A stretch of DNA of 19,028 bases, taken from positions 1 to 19,028 of the forward strand of contig CAIVHJ010000361.1 in assembly GCA_903905665.1 (NCBI GenBank), read 5' to 3'. Under the pieces are notes generated by a model. It was not told where the DNA came from and did no database searches. It was given only the letters and a program-made list of their open reading frames with translations. Positions 1 to 6,543 of this stretch are shown here, piece after piece (within the stretch, counting starts at the first letter, position 1; every line of letters begins with the position of its first letter). Both the position numbers and the translations under genes were made by a program. Source of the DNA: an uncultured Phycisphaerales bacterium. Lineage in GTDB: Bacteria; Planctomycetota; Phycisphaerae; UBA1845; CAIVHJ01.

Positions 1-266
1 ACAAAGATATTATTGAATATCAAGCGGCCCAACGTAGTTTTGTATTTGTTATTATACAACGGCTTGTCTTTTCCCAGTTTGGTGGTTTCACGAACCAGAG
101 GGGAGGAATTCCACTCGCTGACGCTCACGCAAAAGCCTTCGGCGAAGAGCCATTTTCTCAGCAAGTCGAGTTGGGTGCTTTTCCCGGAGCCGTCGATTCC
201 TTCCACGACGATGAGTTTTCCCGGGAGGTCTCCGACATCCGCATATTGGGAAACGGATTTCACCAT
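1..266 (-). CDS. tmk: Thymidylate kinase-like P-loop kinase, N-terminal part (runs off the window)
   Basis: The family phosphorylates dTMP to dTDP in the cytoplasm. Only the first 88 codons lie in the window. A hydrophobic strand leads into a P-loop, VEGIDGSGKSTQL (about residues 25-37), the usual start of the thymidylate kinase family. The ATG at 266-264 is supported by AGGAG at 283-279, although the 12-base spacing is long. After the P-loop the protein does not show the expected REPGGT motif. It has EWNSSPLVRETTKLGKDK instead, so this may be a divergent subgroup whose substrate is not certain. The outermost 55-60 bases are AT-rich and their translation does not resemble the family, although the frame stays open. 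The rest of the gene lies outside the window. I am confident of the kinase family and less sure of the exact substrate. Confidence 0.7.
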   Translation of the reverse strand, partial: MVKSVSQYADVGDLPGKLIVVEGIDGSGKSTQLDLLRKWLFAEGFCVSVSEWNSSPLVRETTKLGKDKPLYNNKYKTTLGRLIFNNIF

Positions 267-359
267 GAGATTAATTCACTCCTATCGCCGGTTCGTGATT
301 TACGACCCGATGGACGCTCGGCCGCGAACGTGAACCGCGTCGTCCGTTGTCGCCACCCT

Positions 360-614
360 CGGCATCGGCTGGGATTACCGGAGCTGCTGCGTCAGACGTT
401 TCGGAGTACCAATCCAATCGAGTCGTTGTTGGACAAGTGGGTCTATCGAAGTCGGCGAGTGAAACGCCGGCGGAGTTCCCGGCAGGTGTGTCGCTGGGCC
501 GCCTCGAGCTTGCTGCTGCATGAAAAGAAGTTCCGAAAGCTGCAGGGTCATCAGCAGATGCACATTCTCGTACGAGCCCTGGAGAACCTAGGCGTTGACA
601 AAGAAAATCGTGGC
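360..614 (+). pseudogene. IS256-family (Mutator-type) transposase, C-terminal remnant
   Basis: The frame through this stretch reads HRLGLPELLRQTFRSTNPIE, then a basic RSRRVKRRRSS segment and RWAASSLLLHEKKFRKLQGH. This is the conserved C-terminal block of IS256-family transposases: LGLP..LR..L.(S/T)TN.IES, a basic stretch, RW.A..LL..E..FR...G. The catalytic Asp residues and the N-terminal two thirds are absent, and upstream sequence in the frame (171-359) has no family resemblance and is antisense to the kinase gene. The frame stays open to a stop at 741-743, past the expected end of the family. No terminal inverted repeats or target duplication could be recognised. The copy must be inactive. 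It marks an old insertion between the kinase gene and rpiB. Confidence 0.75.
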
Positions 615-947
615 GTAAATGTACTATCCCTCAACAACAAATTCCAACGACCTTCGGGACATGCTCTGGCGCGATCTGGCTTGGCCGGTAGCGCCCAGCC
701 GGTAGTCGACCCGCCACCAAGATATGATGTTCCTGACGCATAGCGTCTTGATATGCAATCTATGACAAAGCCGTTCGAGTGCGCGGATACGGAAACACCT
801 GACGACCATCGGACAAACCTGCTTGGCGGTGCTACGAGAAATGCGGTAATAAGGGGATATTGAATCCGCTCTCTCCGGTCGGATCACGGTGAGTCGTCGG
901 GTAATCCATAATTCGATGGAACTGCTCGGCGTGACTGAAGCAATCCA
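615..947. other. Stretch without a recognisable gene, probably degraded insertion DNA
   Basis: This stretch follows the transposase remnant and ends at the rpiB stop. Short open frames exist on both strands (for example 624-887 minus), but none shows a family motif, a good ribosome binding site or convincing composition. A 38-codon minus-strand frame (948-832) begins within the rpiB stop codon and is discussed under findings. No promoter, terminator hairpin or RNA gene was recognised. The most likely reading is decayed mobile-element DNA. Confidence 0.45.
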
Positions 948-1403
948 TCAGTGAGGATGACCGTTGCGGCTCTCGAATTCGGAGATTTTGCTGATTCGTC
1001 GTTCGTGGCGGCCCCCGTCGAACGGCGTATCGAGCCACTTGTTCACCACGTGAGTCATCACTTCGTCGCTGATGAAATTCACCGGCAGGCAGAGCACGTT
1101 GGCGTCGTTGTGATGCCGAGCCATTTCCGCCATCATCTCGTCAAAACACAGCGAAGCCCTGATTCCCCGAACTTTATTGGCGGATATGGACATCCCGATT
1201 CCCGTTCCGCAAAACAGAATCCCCCGTTCGCACGCTCCTTTGGCGACGTCTTCGGCGGCCGGAAACGCGGTGTCGGGATAGTCGCAGCTTTCAGGGCTGT
1301 TCGTTCCGAAATCGACGACTTCAACCCCACGCGCTTGAAGAAGCTGCTTGATTTTTTCCTTGGCGAAAAACCCGCGATGATCACAACCCACAGCGATTTT
1401 CAT
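948..1403 (-). CDS. rpiB: Ribose-5-phosphate isomerase B
   Basis: This enzyme interconverts ribose 5-phosphate and ribulose 5-phosphate in the non-oxidative pentose phosphate pathway (LacAB/RpiB family, cytoplasmic). The 151-residue length is normal for the family. Visible signatures are an N-terminal IAVGCDHRGF with Asp8 and His9, the catalytic segment FCGTGIGMSISANKVRGIRA with Cys65 and Thr67, and the RHHNDANVLCL segment with His98, His99 and Asn100. The ATG at 1403-1401 overlaps the TGA of the upstream Sua5-phosphatase gene as ATGA, so translational coupling is likely and the start is secure. In Bacillus subtilis the equivalent genes (ywlC, ywlE, ywlF) are also neighbours, which supports the assignment. 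Regulation presumably comes from the promoter upstream of the fusion gene. No terminator is visible after the stop. Confidence 0.95.
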   Translation of the reverse strand: MKIAVGCDHRGFFAKEKIKQLLQARGVEVVDFGTNSPESCDYPDTAFPAAEDVAKGACERGILFCGTGIGMSISANKVRGIRASLCFDEMMAEMARHHNDANVLCLPVNFISDEVMTHVVNKWLDTPFDGGRHERRISKISEFESRNGHPH

Positions 1404-2524
1404 GCCAATATCTCCGCCACTCGGGCTTCGAGGCCCAAGGCTATTTGATCTCGGCAGTTGCGATACACGTCCGTTGAACCACCGATGGGATCCTCAATGT
1501 TAATCTCCCCCCCCACCAATCGGCACCGCTCTTCGGCGCCTCGCACCAGCGAACCGACCCGCTCCAGATGCGATTCGGTCATGACCAGAATCATCTGTGC
1601 CTGCCGGATTGCTTCCTGAGTCAGCGATGCGGAACGATGGCTCGAAATATCAATGTTGCGCTCGCGCATCACCTCGATCGCTTCTGGAGTAGCAGGTGCA
1701 CCATCCGAGGCCGCTGTTCCCGCTGACCGAATGTGGTAACCACGATCCTCGATATCGGCCACGGAACAACCCAAACGCTCTGCCAGCATCGACTTAAGCA
1801 ATCTTTCTGCCATGGGGCTTCGGCACGTATTGCCGGTACACACCAGTAAAACATGGGTGACGAGCAAACGCCGAATCGTCCTTTCGTCCAAAACCCCGAG
1901 CCGAACCAAATTAATCCGGTTTTCATGCACCCGTACAATTGTGGATGGTTGGGCATAGCGAGCCGGACCGCCATCCAGAATCAAATCAACCTCATCGCCC
2001 AAATTCCTCGCCACTTCATTCGCAGTGGTTGGGGGCGGCTGACCAGTCCGATTGGCGCTCGATGCTACAACTACACAACTCGCCTGCCCGAGCATTTCCA
2101 GCGCCGGCGCACAATCCGGACACCGAATTCCCACCGTCCCATCATAGAAGACGCGATTAACAAATCCTTCATCTTTACCCTGAGCAATCGCTGTCTTACC
2201 CGGATCGCTAACTCCAACAATCAGCGTCAGGGGACCCGGCCACAATCGTTCGATGAGTCGCTTCCCAAACATCGGCAGCGCATTAACAAAAAGCGCCGCT
2301 TCGCTCCGCCGGCCAATATGCACTGTCAACGGAACCTGCTCACCTCGGCCCTTTACTGAACGAAGTCGTACAACCGCAGTCCCAATTTCGGCAGAAGCCG
2401 CTACTCCGTAAACCGTTTCAGTCGGGAAAGCCACCAGTCCACCCTCTCGAAGAATCTGCGACGCTCTTCGAATAGATGTCCAGTAACTTTCGTCAGAGGT
2501 GAGACTTAGGACAACGGTCGCCAT
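1400..2524 (-). CDS. Fusion: threonylcarbamoyl-AMP synthase (Sua5/YrdC/YwlC) + YwlE-type low-molecular-weight phosphatase
   Basis: Residues 1 to about 210 form a Sua5/YrdC domain, which makes threonylcarbamoyl-AMP for t6A37 of ANN-decoding tRNAs. It shows GGLVAFPTETVYGVAA, the KGR pair (Lys58, Arg60), LWPGPLTLIV, VGIRCPDC and the SxN motif SSANRTG (about 155-161). Residues 224-374 form a low-molecular-weight phosphatase: the P-loop CTGNTCRS (Cys229, Arg235) and the DPIGGS loop with general acid Asp345. Thr233 sits where Bacillus YwlE has Thr11, the residue linked to phosphoarginine preference in place of Ile in tyrosine phosphatases, so protein-arginine phosphatase activity is plausible. The frame is unbroken across the junction (around 210-224). 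The ATG at 2524-2522 has only a weak ribosome site. Its stop overlaps the rpiB start. The domains are certain; the phosphatase substrate is inferred. Confidence 0.93.
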   Translation of the reverse strand: MATVVLSLTSDESYWTSIRRASQILREGGLVAFPTETVYGVAASAEIGTAVVRLRSVKGRGEQVPLTVHIGRRSEAALFVNALPMFGKRLIERLWPGPLTLIVGVSDPGKTAIAQGKDEGFVNRVFYDGTVGIRCPDCAPALEMLGQASCVVVASSANRTGQPPPTTANEVARNLGDEVDLILDGGPARYAQPSTIVRVHENRINLVRLGVLDERTIRRLLVTHVLLVCTGNTCRSPMAERLLKSMLAERLGCSVADIEDRGYHIRSAGTAASDGAPATPEAIEVMRERNIDISSHRSASLTQEAIRQAQMILVMTESHLERVGSLVRGAEERCRLVGGEINIEDPIGGSTDVYRNCRDQIALGLEARVAEILA

Positions 2525-2847
2525 TATCCAATCACATCATGAATTATGAAACCAATTCATGCCAAAGTCAACAAAACTTACAATAAAACCGATCAAAACC
2601 ATCGAAAAACTTGCTCCCTGTGATTCTTACGCGTTCATTCATTTAACCCGGTGATTCGTGGTGGATCAACGCACCATAACCCTCTACGGCCCACACGATA
2701 GAGTCGATCGGATTCGCATTCGACGGGTGGATCTGGTGCTTTCCGAGTCGATAACTCCACCGTACAATGTTGCCCAGATCACCATATATCAGTTTATGCC
2801 GAAAAAACTCAAGAGGGTAGTTTTCAAAAAGATACAGGAGGTCTGAC
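2525..2847. other. Divergent intergenic region between the sua5 fusion and icd
   Basis: This 323-base gap separates two divergently transcribed genes. Its left part holds the minus-strand promoter described separately. The right part must hold the icd promoter, but I see only a weak candidate: TACAAT at 2763-2768 with a poor -35 (TTTCCG, 2740-2745). A 62-codon frame starting at a GTG at 2658 ends at 2846, just before the icd start. It shows no family motif and is not called as a gene. The icd ribosome site AGGAGG lies at 2836-2841. Confidence 0.5.
2543..2571 (-). promoter_or_regulatory. Sigma-70-type promoter of the sua5-ywlE fusion / rpiB operon
   Basis: Read on the minus strand, TTGACT (2571-2566) is followed after 17 bases by CATAAT (2548-2543). 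Both hexamers match the consensus at five of six positions with ideal spacing. Transcription would begin near 2536, leaving a leader of only about 12 bases before the ATG at 2524. This fits the weak ribosome binding site there. The region is clearly more AT-rich than the flanking genes. Confidence 0.65.
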
Positions 2848-4032
2848 GTGGCCAAGCGAACGATCGTGGCGATGCCGGGAGACGGAATCGGGAAAGCAGT
2901 ACTTCCGGAAGCAGTGCGGGTGCTCCGGGCGGTTGATTTTGATGCCGAATATGTGCACGGAGATATCGGCTGGGAATTCTGGTGCAAGGAAGGGAACGCC
3001 CTTCCGCAACGCACGATTGATTTGCTCGAAAAACACAAGATCGGCCTGTTCGGTGCGATCACATCCAAACCCAAGGACAAAACCGAAGCAGAACTTAGCC
3101 CTGAACTCAAAGGCAAGGGTTTTGTCTATTACAGTCCGATCGTCACAATGCGGCAGCATTTCGATTTGGACATCTGCATGAGACCGTGTGTATCGTTTCC
3201 GGGAAATCCGTTGAATTTTGTGCGTCGGAGTCGCAACGGCCAGATCGACGAACCCAAAATCAATGCGATGATCTTCCGCCAGAACACCGAGTGTCTCTAT
3301 GCCGGCGTCGAATGGACCAACCCCCCCAAGGCGGTGCGCGACGCGTTCGAGACCCATCCGAAAATGAAAGCGTTCAAGCAAGTCGCGGGCGAGGATTTGG
3401 CGATTTCCTGTCGAATTTTCACGCGAAACGCGTGTCGGCGGATCGTCCGTGCCGCATTCGACTATGCTAAAACCAACGGTTTCAAAGCCGTCAGCATCTG
3501 CGAGAAACCCAACGTTGTTCGGGAAACATCCGGCATGATGCTTTCAGAAGCCAAGCAAATCGCCAAGGATTATCCCGGCATCAGCGTTTGGGACACCAAC
3601 ATCGACGCCATGATGATGTGGCTGACGAAAAATCCCGAAGACTACCACGTGATCGTCGCCGGAAACCTGTTTGGTGATATCGTGTCCGACGGTTTTGCCG
3701 GTCTGGTGGGTGGATTGGGATTCGCCTGCAGCGCCAACGTCGGAAGGGAAGTGGCAGTGTTTGAGCCGACGCACGGCTCGGCGCCGAAGTATGAAAAACT
3801 CACCCCGTCGATCGTCAACCCGATCGCCATGATCCTCAGCGCGTGCATGATGCTGGATCATCTCGGGGAAAACGCCAAAGCCGAGAAAATTCGCAGCGCC
3901 GTCGCCGCTGTCGTCGCCGACGGCAAAGTACGAACGTACGACATGATGCGCCTGACCGGCGGTCCCGACGTCTTCAAACTCGGCGCGGCCAACACCACTC
4001 AAATCACCGACGCGATCATCGCGAAACTATGA
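2848..4032 (+). CDS. icd: Isocitrate dehydrogenase, NADP-type (isocitrate/isopropylmalate dehydrogenase family)
   Basis: The enzyme oxidatively decarboxylates isocitrate to 2-oxoglutarate in the TCA cycle. The GTG start follows AGGAGG by 6 bases. It opens with IVAMPGDGIGKAVLPEA, typical of the family, and is 394 residues. By alignment from memory with E. coli Icd, the substrate residues are kept: Ser96 (Ser113), Arg102, Arg112, Arg144 in IFRQNTE, Tyr151, Lys220 and Asp253, with metal ligands Asp277 and Asp281 in GNLFGDIVSDG. The position equivalent to Asn115 is Ile98. The four residues that read the 2'-phosphate of NADP in E. coli are all present: Lys314-Tyr315 after HGSAP, and Tyr364 and Arg368 in TYDMMRL. 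This predicts NADP use. The final Leu codon CTA is also the antisense stop of the neighbouring thioesterase gene. Another member of this dehydrogenase family is possible but less likely. Confidence 0.85.
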   Translation: MAKRTIVAMPGDGIGKAVLPEAVRVLRAVDFDAEYVHGDIGWEFWCKEGNALPQRTIDLLEKHKIGLFGAITSKPKDKTEAELSPELKGKGFVYYSPIVTMRQHFDLDICMRPCVSFPGNPLNFVRRSRNGQIDEPKINAMIFRQNTECLYAGVEWTNPPKAVRDAFETHPKMKAFKQVAGEDLAISCRIFTRNACRRIVRAAFDYAKTNGFKAVSICEKPNVVRETSGMMLSEAKQIAKDYPGISVWDTNIDAMMMWLTKNPEDYHVIVAGNLFGDIVSDGFAGLVGGLGFACSANVGREVAVFEPTHGSAPKYEKLTPSIVNPIAMILSACMMLDHLGENAKAEKIRSAVAAVVADGKVRTYDMMRLTGGPDVFKLGAANTTQITDAIIAKL

Positions 4033-4443
4033 CCGATAGTTTGATCCTGGATGGGATGTAAACAAGCTGTCGGGGATGGGTTGGAGGGAGCCGTTGCGAT
4101 CGACGCAGGCGAGGGTGGTCGCGGCTTGGCAGAGACGGATACCGTTGCGCAAAATTTCATAGTGGTGGTCGATTCGGGCGCGGGTGACACGAACCTGTTC
4201 GGTGACGAGCGTGATGACATCGTCGTAGCGAATGGGTTTGTGGTATTTGCATTCGGCGCGGGCGACGACAAAGAGAGTACCCGTAGCTTCCATATCGCGG
4301 TAGGCGTGGCCGTTTTGGCGCAGAAGTTCGGTTCGGCCCATCTCGAAGTATTCGAAGTATTTGGCGTGGTGGAGATAACCCATAGGGTCGCATTCGGCAT
4401 ATCGGACGCGGATTTGAATTTCACATGATTGGGTTGAAGACAT
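4027..4443 (-). CDS. YbgC/FadM-like acyl-CoA thioesterase (hotdog fold, 4HBT family)
   Basis: This 138-residue single-domain hotdog protein probably hydrolyses acyl-CoA thioesters in the cytoplasm. The hallmark is near the N-terminus: RVRYAECDPMGYLHHAKYFE, matching the family pattern Y..(C/T)D..G..(H/Y)HA.Y..YFE, with the Asp of ECDPMG as the expected catalytic residue. A second conserved part is ECKYHKPIRYDDVITL. The ATG at 4443-4441 is preceded by AGGGAG (4457-4452) at 8 bases. The gene converges on icd and overlaps its end by 6 bases. In many Proteobacteria ybgC sits with tol-pal genes. None are here, so Tol-Pal involvement cannot be claimed. The substrate chain length cannot be read from the sequence. 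Confidence 0.88.
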   Translation of the reverse strand: MSSTQSCEIQIRVRYAECDPMGYLHHAKYFEYFEMGRTELLRQNGHAYRDMEATGTLFVVARAECKYHKPIRYDDVITLVTEQVRVTRARIDHHYEILRNGIRLCQAATTLACVDRNGSLQPIPDSLFTSHPGSNYRS

Positions 4444-4496
4444 AAAATACGCTCCCTGACGGTCGCGGCGCTGATGAGCGTGAAGCGAGAAAAGAC

Positions 4497-4529
4497 CCTC
4501 CCCTAACCCCTCCCTGAGAGGGAGGGGGG
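4497..4529. repeat. C/G-tract palindromic intergenic repeat (hairpin)
   Basis: A perfect 9-base inverted repeat, CCCCTCCCT (4507-4515) and AGGGAGGGG (4519-4527), closes a GAG loop and is preceded by a second C-rich tract (CCCTCCCC, from about 4497). Such elements occur scattered between genes in many bacterial genomes, so this is probably one copy of a dispersed family. No T-run follows on either strand, so it is not a standard intrinsic terminator. It lies between the stop of the M28 peptidase gene and the thioesterase gene. Confidence 0.5.
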
Positions 4530-4642
4530 TTCATTGCTCGCTCCTCATTGCGCACTCCTTTACAGTCGCGTCTCTGAAGCAGATTGTGCTTTCAGAACAT
4601 TCGAGAATCACAGTCAATTTCGCCACCGTGTTTCAACCCTGA

Positions 4643-6472
4643 TCATTTTCCTTCCAGTTTGATCGTCAGGGTCAGTTGTTCATTTCCGCGCAGAACGACG
4701 ACGACGATCTCATCACCCGGTGCGTGAGGATGAAGGATACGGATGTAGTCCTGAATGGTTTTGATTTCCTCGCCGGAAATTGAGAGGATTCGGTCACCGT
4801 CTTTCATGCCGGCGCGTTCGGCAGCGCGGCCGGGGAGGACTCCGCCGGTGGGCCAGCCGGGAAGGTCGTCGGTCTTGGCATAGACCGGCACGATTCCCAT
4901 CCGAACTCGGAGGTCTTTGGGCTGGGATTCGATTTTTTGCCAGGTGGGGCGCGACGGAGCTTCGATGATTTCATCAGCAACCGCCTGAGCAAGTGAGACG
5001 ACCTTCGACTCGCCGTCGAAGTCGATTTTATCGGTATCATCGGTAGGACGGTGATAGTCGGGATGCATGCCGGTGTAGAAGAATAACACTGGTACATCGC
5101 GTGAGACAAATGAGGAATGATCGCTGCCGCCGCCTGCGGGGCCGCGATACTGGACCTCCATACCCAGCGTCTCGGAATGTTTTTTCAGATACGCTTCAAA
5201 TTCTTTTCCGGTTCGGGATCCCATCGCTACGAGCGGTTTGTCCTGAAGTCTTCCGATCATGTCGAGATTGATCATCGCCACTACGTTTTCCACTGGAATG
5301 GGCGGGTGATCGACGAAATAGCGGGAACCGAGCAAGCCAACTTCTTCACCGGTAAACGCGACGAAAACGAGCGAACGCTTGAGCTTGGGGCCGGAGGCGA
5401 AAATTCTGGCGAGTTCGAGAACCCCTGCTGTTCCAGAAGCGTTATCGTCGGCGCCGTTGTGGATGACGGCGATTTTCGGATCAAATTTTCCATCCACGCG
5501 GGGGATCATGTTGGGTGGAACTTTGCCGAGATGGTCGTAATGTGCGCCGAAAACGACGTATTCGTTTGCGAGCGGTCCTTCACCGGGAAGAATTCCCACG
5601 ACGTTTTGCAGGGGGGCGGTCACCGCTCGAATACCTGGTTTGCCTTTGGCTGAAAGATTTTTCAGATCGGCGGTAATGAATTCGTTGCGATCGAGGCGTT
5701 GTTGCAGTTCGTCGAGTGGAGCGAGTCCGGCAGAAGCAAGAAGTTTTTCCGCCACCGCACGCTTGACGTGCATCATGGGCAGGCCGAAATCACCGAGTTC
5801 GCCAAACCAGGAGAAGGACTGATCCGATTTTCCCGATTCATACAACTCGTCGGAACTGGATGACGAAGAATTCACGATGAGGATGGCGACGGCGCCTCGT
5901 TCTTTGGCCAGTTGGGCTTTGGTGCGGAATTCGGCATGCGGGGTGGAACGGTTCAAGCCGGTTTTCCAGACTGAAGGTTCATAGCGGAGCATGAGGAGGA
6001 CCTTGCCGTGAGCATCGAAATCCGCATAGTCGTCATGTTGCTGCTGTGGATTCGTGATGCCGTAACCGACAAAGGCCAACGGTCCATCGAATTCCTGTTC
6101 GGTGGAAAACGGCATGGTGACAAAATCCTGCTGGAGAACAAGAGGGGATTCAAGACCGCTGATTTCGAGACGAGCGTCGCCGGTCATTTCCCGGCGGATG
6201 ACTTTTTCCCATTTTTGAAAGTAACGGCCTTCATCTCCGCCGGGTTGCAGACCGTATTCGGCGAATCGTTGAGCGATGTAATCGGCGGCTTTGTCGATCC
6301 CCTCCGACCAGGTTGCTCGTCCTTCCAATTCGTCGGAAGCGAGAAACGCCACATGACTCCGCAAAATTTCAGCCGAAGCGGAAGCCCGTTCGCTGACTCC
6401 CGACGCCCACAAGGACGACGCAAGCAGCACGAACGACAGCCAGACCACTCCGAGGCGTATCCGTCTGTTCAT
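4643..6472 (-). CDS. Secreted M28-family zinc aminopeptidase with PA and PDZ domains
   Basis: This is a probable exported di-zinc aminopeptidase of 609 residues. An N-terminal signal peptide (RRIR, then a hydrophobic stretch to about residue 24, ending SSLWASG) sends it across the inner membrane. A protease-associated insert covers about 130-275. The M28 catalytic core shows all expected ligands: His311 in FGAHYDHLG, Asp343 in NGADDNASG, Glu376/Glu377 in FTGEEVGLLG, Asp404 in NLDMIGR and His474 in HPDYHRPTDD. A PDZ domain (about 525-605, GVLPGRAAERAGMKDGD) closes the protein and may bind peptide ends. An in-frame GTG lies 3 bases upstream (6475), but GGAG is 8 bases from the ATG at 6472 and 5 from the GTG, so the ATG is preferred. 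It follows the FAD oxidoreductase gene by 71 bases on the same strand. The natural substrate is unknown. Confidence 0.92.
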   Translation of the reverse strand: MNRRIRLGVVWLSFVLLASSLWASGVSERASASAEILRSHVAFLASDELEGRATWSEGIDKAADYIAQRFAEYGLQPGGDEGRYFQKWEKVIRREMTGDARLEISGLESPLVLQQDFVTMPFSTEQEFDGPLAFVGYGITNPQQQHDDYADFDAHGKVLLMLRYEPSVWKTGLNRSTPHAEFRTKAQLAKERGAVAILIVNSSSSSSDELYESGKSDQSFSWFGELGDFGLPMMHVKRAVAEKLLASAGLAPLDELQQRLDRNEFITADLKNLSAKGKPGIRAVTAPLQNVVGILPGEGPLANEYVVFGAHYDHLGKVPPNMIPRVDGKFDPKIAVIHNGADDNASGTAGVLELARIFASGPKLKRSLVFVAFTGEEVGLLGSRYFVDHPPIPVENVVAMINLDMIGRLQDKPLVAMGSRTGKEFEAYLKKHSETLGMEVQYRGPAGGGSDHSSFVSRDVPVLFFYTGMHPDYHRPTDDTDKIDFDGESKVVSLAQAVADEIIEAPSRPTWQKIESQPKDLRVRMGIVPVYAKTDDLPGWPTGGVLPGRAAERAGMKDGDRILSISGEEIKTIQDYIRILHPHAPGDEIVVVVLRGNEQLTLTIKLEGK

Positions 6473-6543
6473 CACCCGATCTCCATGAGTAAAGATTTCA
6501 CGCTCATGTTAATCGGACGAGGGTTGCCGTACAACACGATTTG

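Noticed and set aside
624..887. An 87-codon minus-strand frame downstream of rpiB
   Set aside because: The translation is Arg/Ser-rich with no recognisable domain or ribosome site and overlaps the transposase tail frame.
1853..2359. A 168-codon plus-strand frame opposite the Sua5 fusion
   Set aside because: It is antisense to a gene with clear domain motifs, and its translation has no family features.
2658..2846. A 62-codon frame just upstream of icd as a leader peptide
   Set aside because: It starts at GTG without a good ribosome site, shows no motif, and no attenuator-like hairpins follow.
4507..4527. Intrinsic terminator for the M28 or thioesterase gene
   Set aside because: The hairpin is strong but is not followed by a T-run on either strand, so a repeat element is the better reading.
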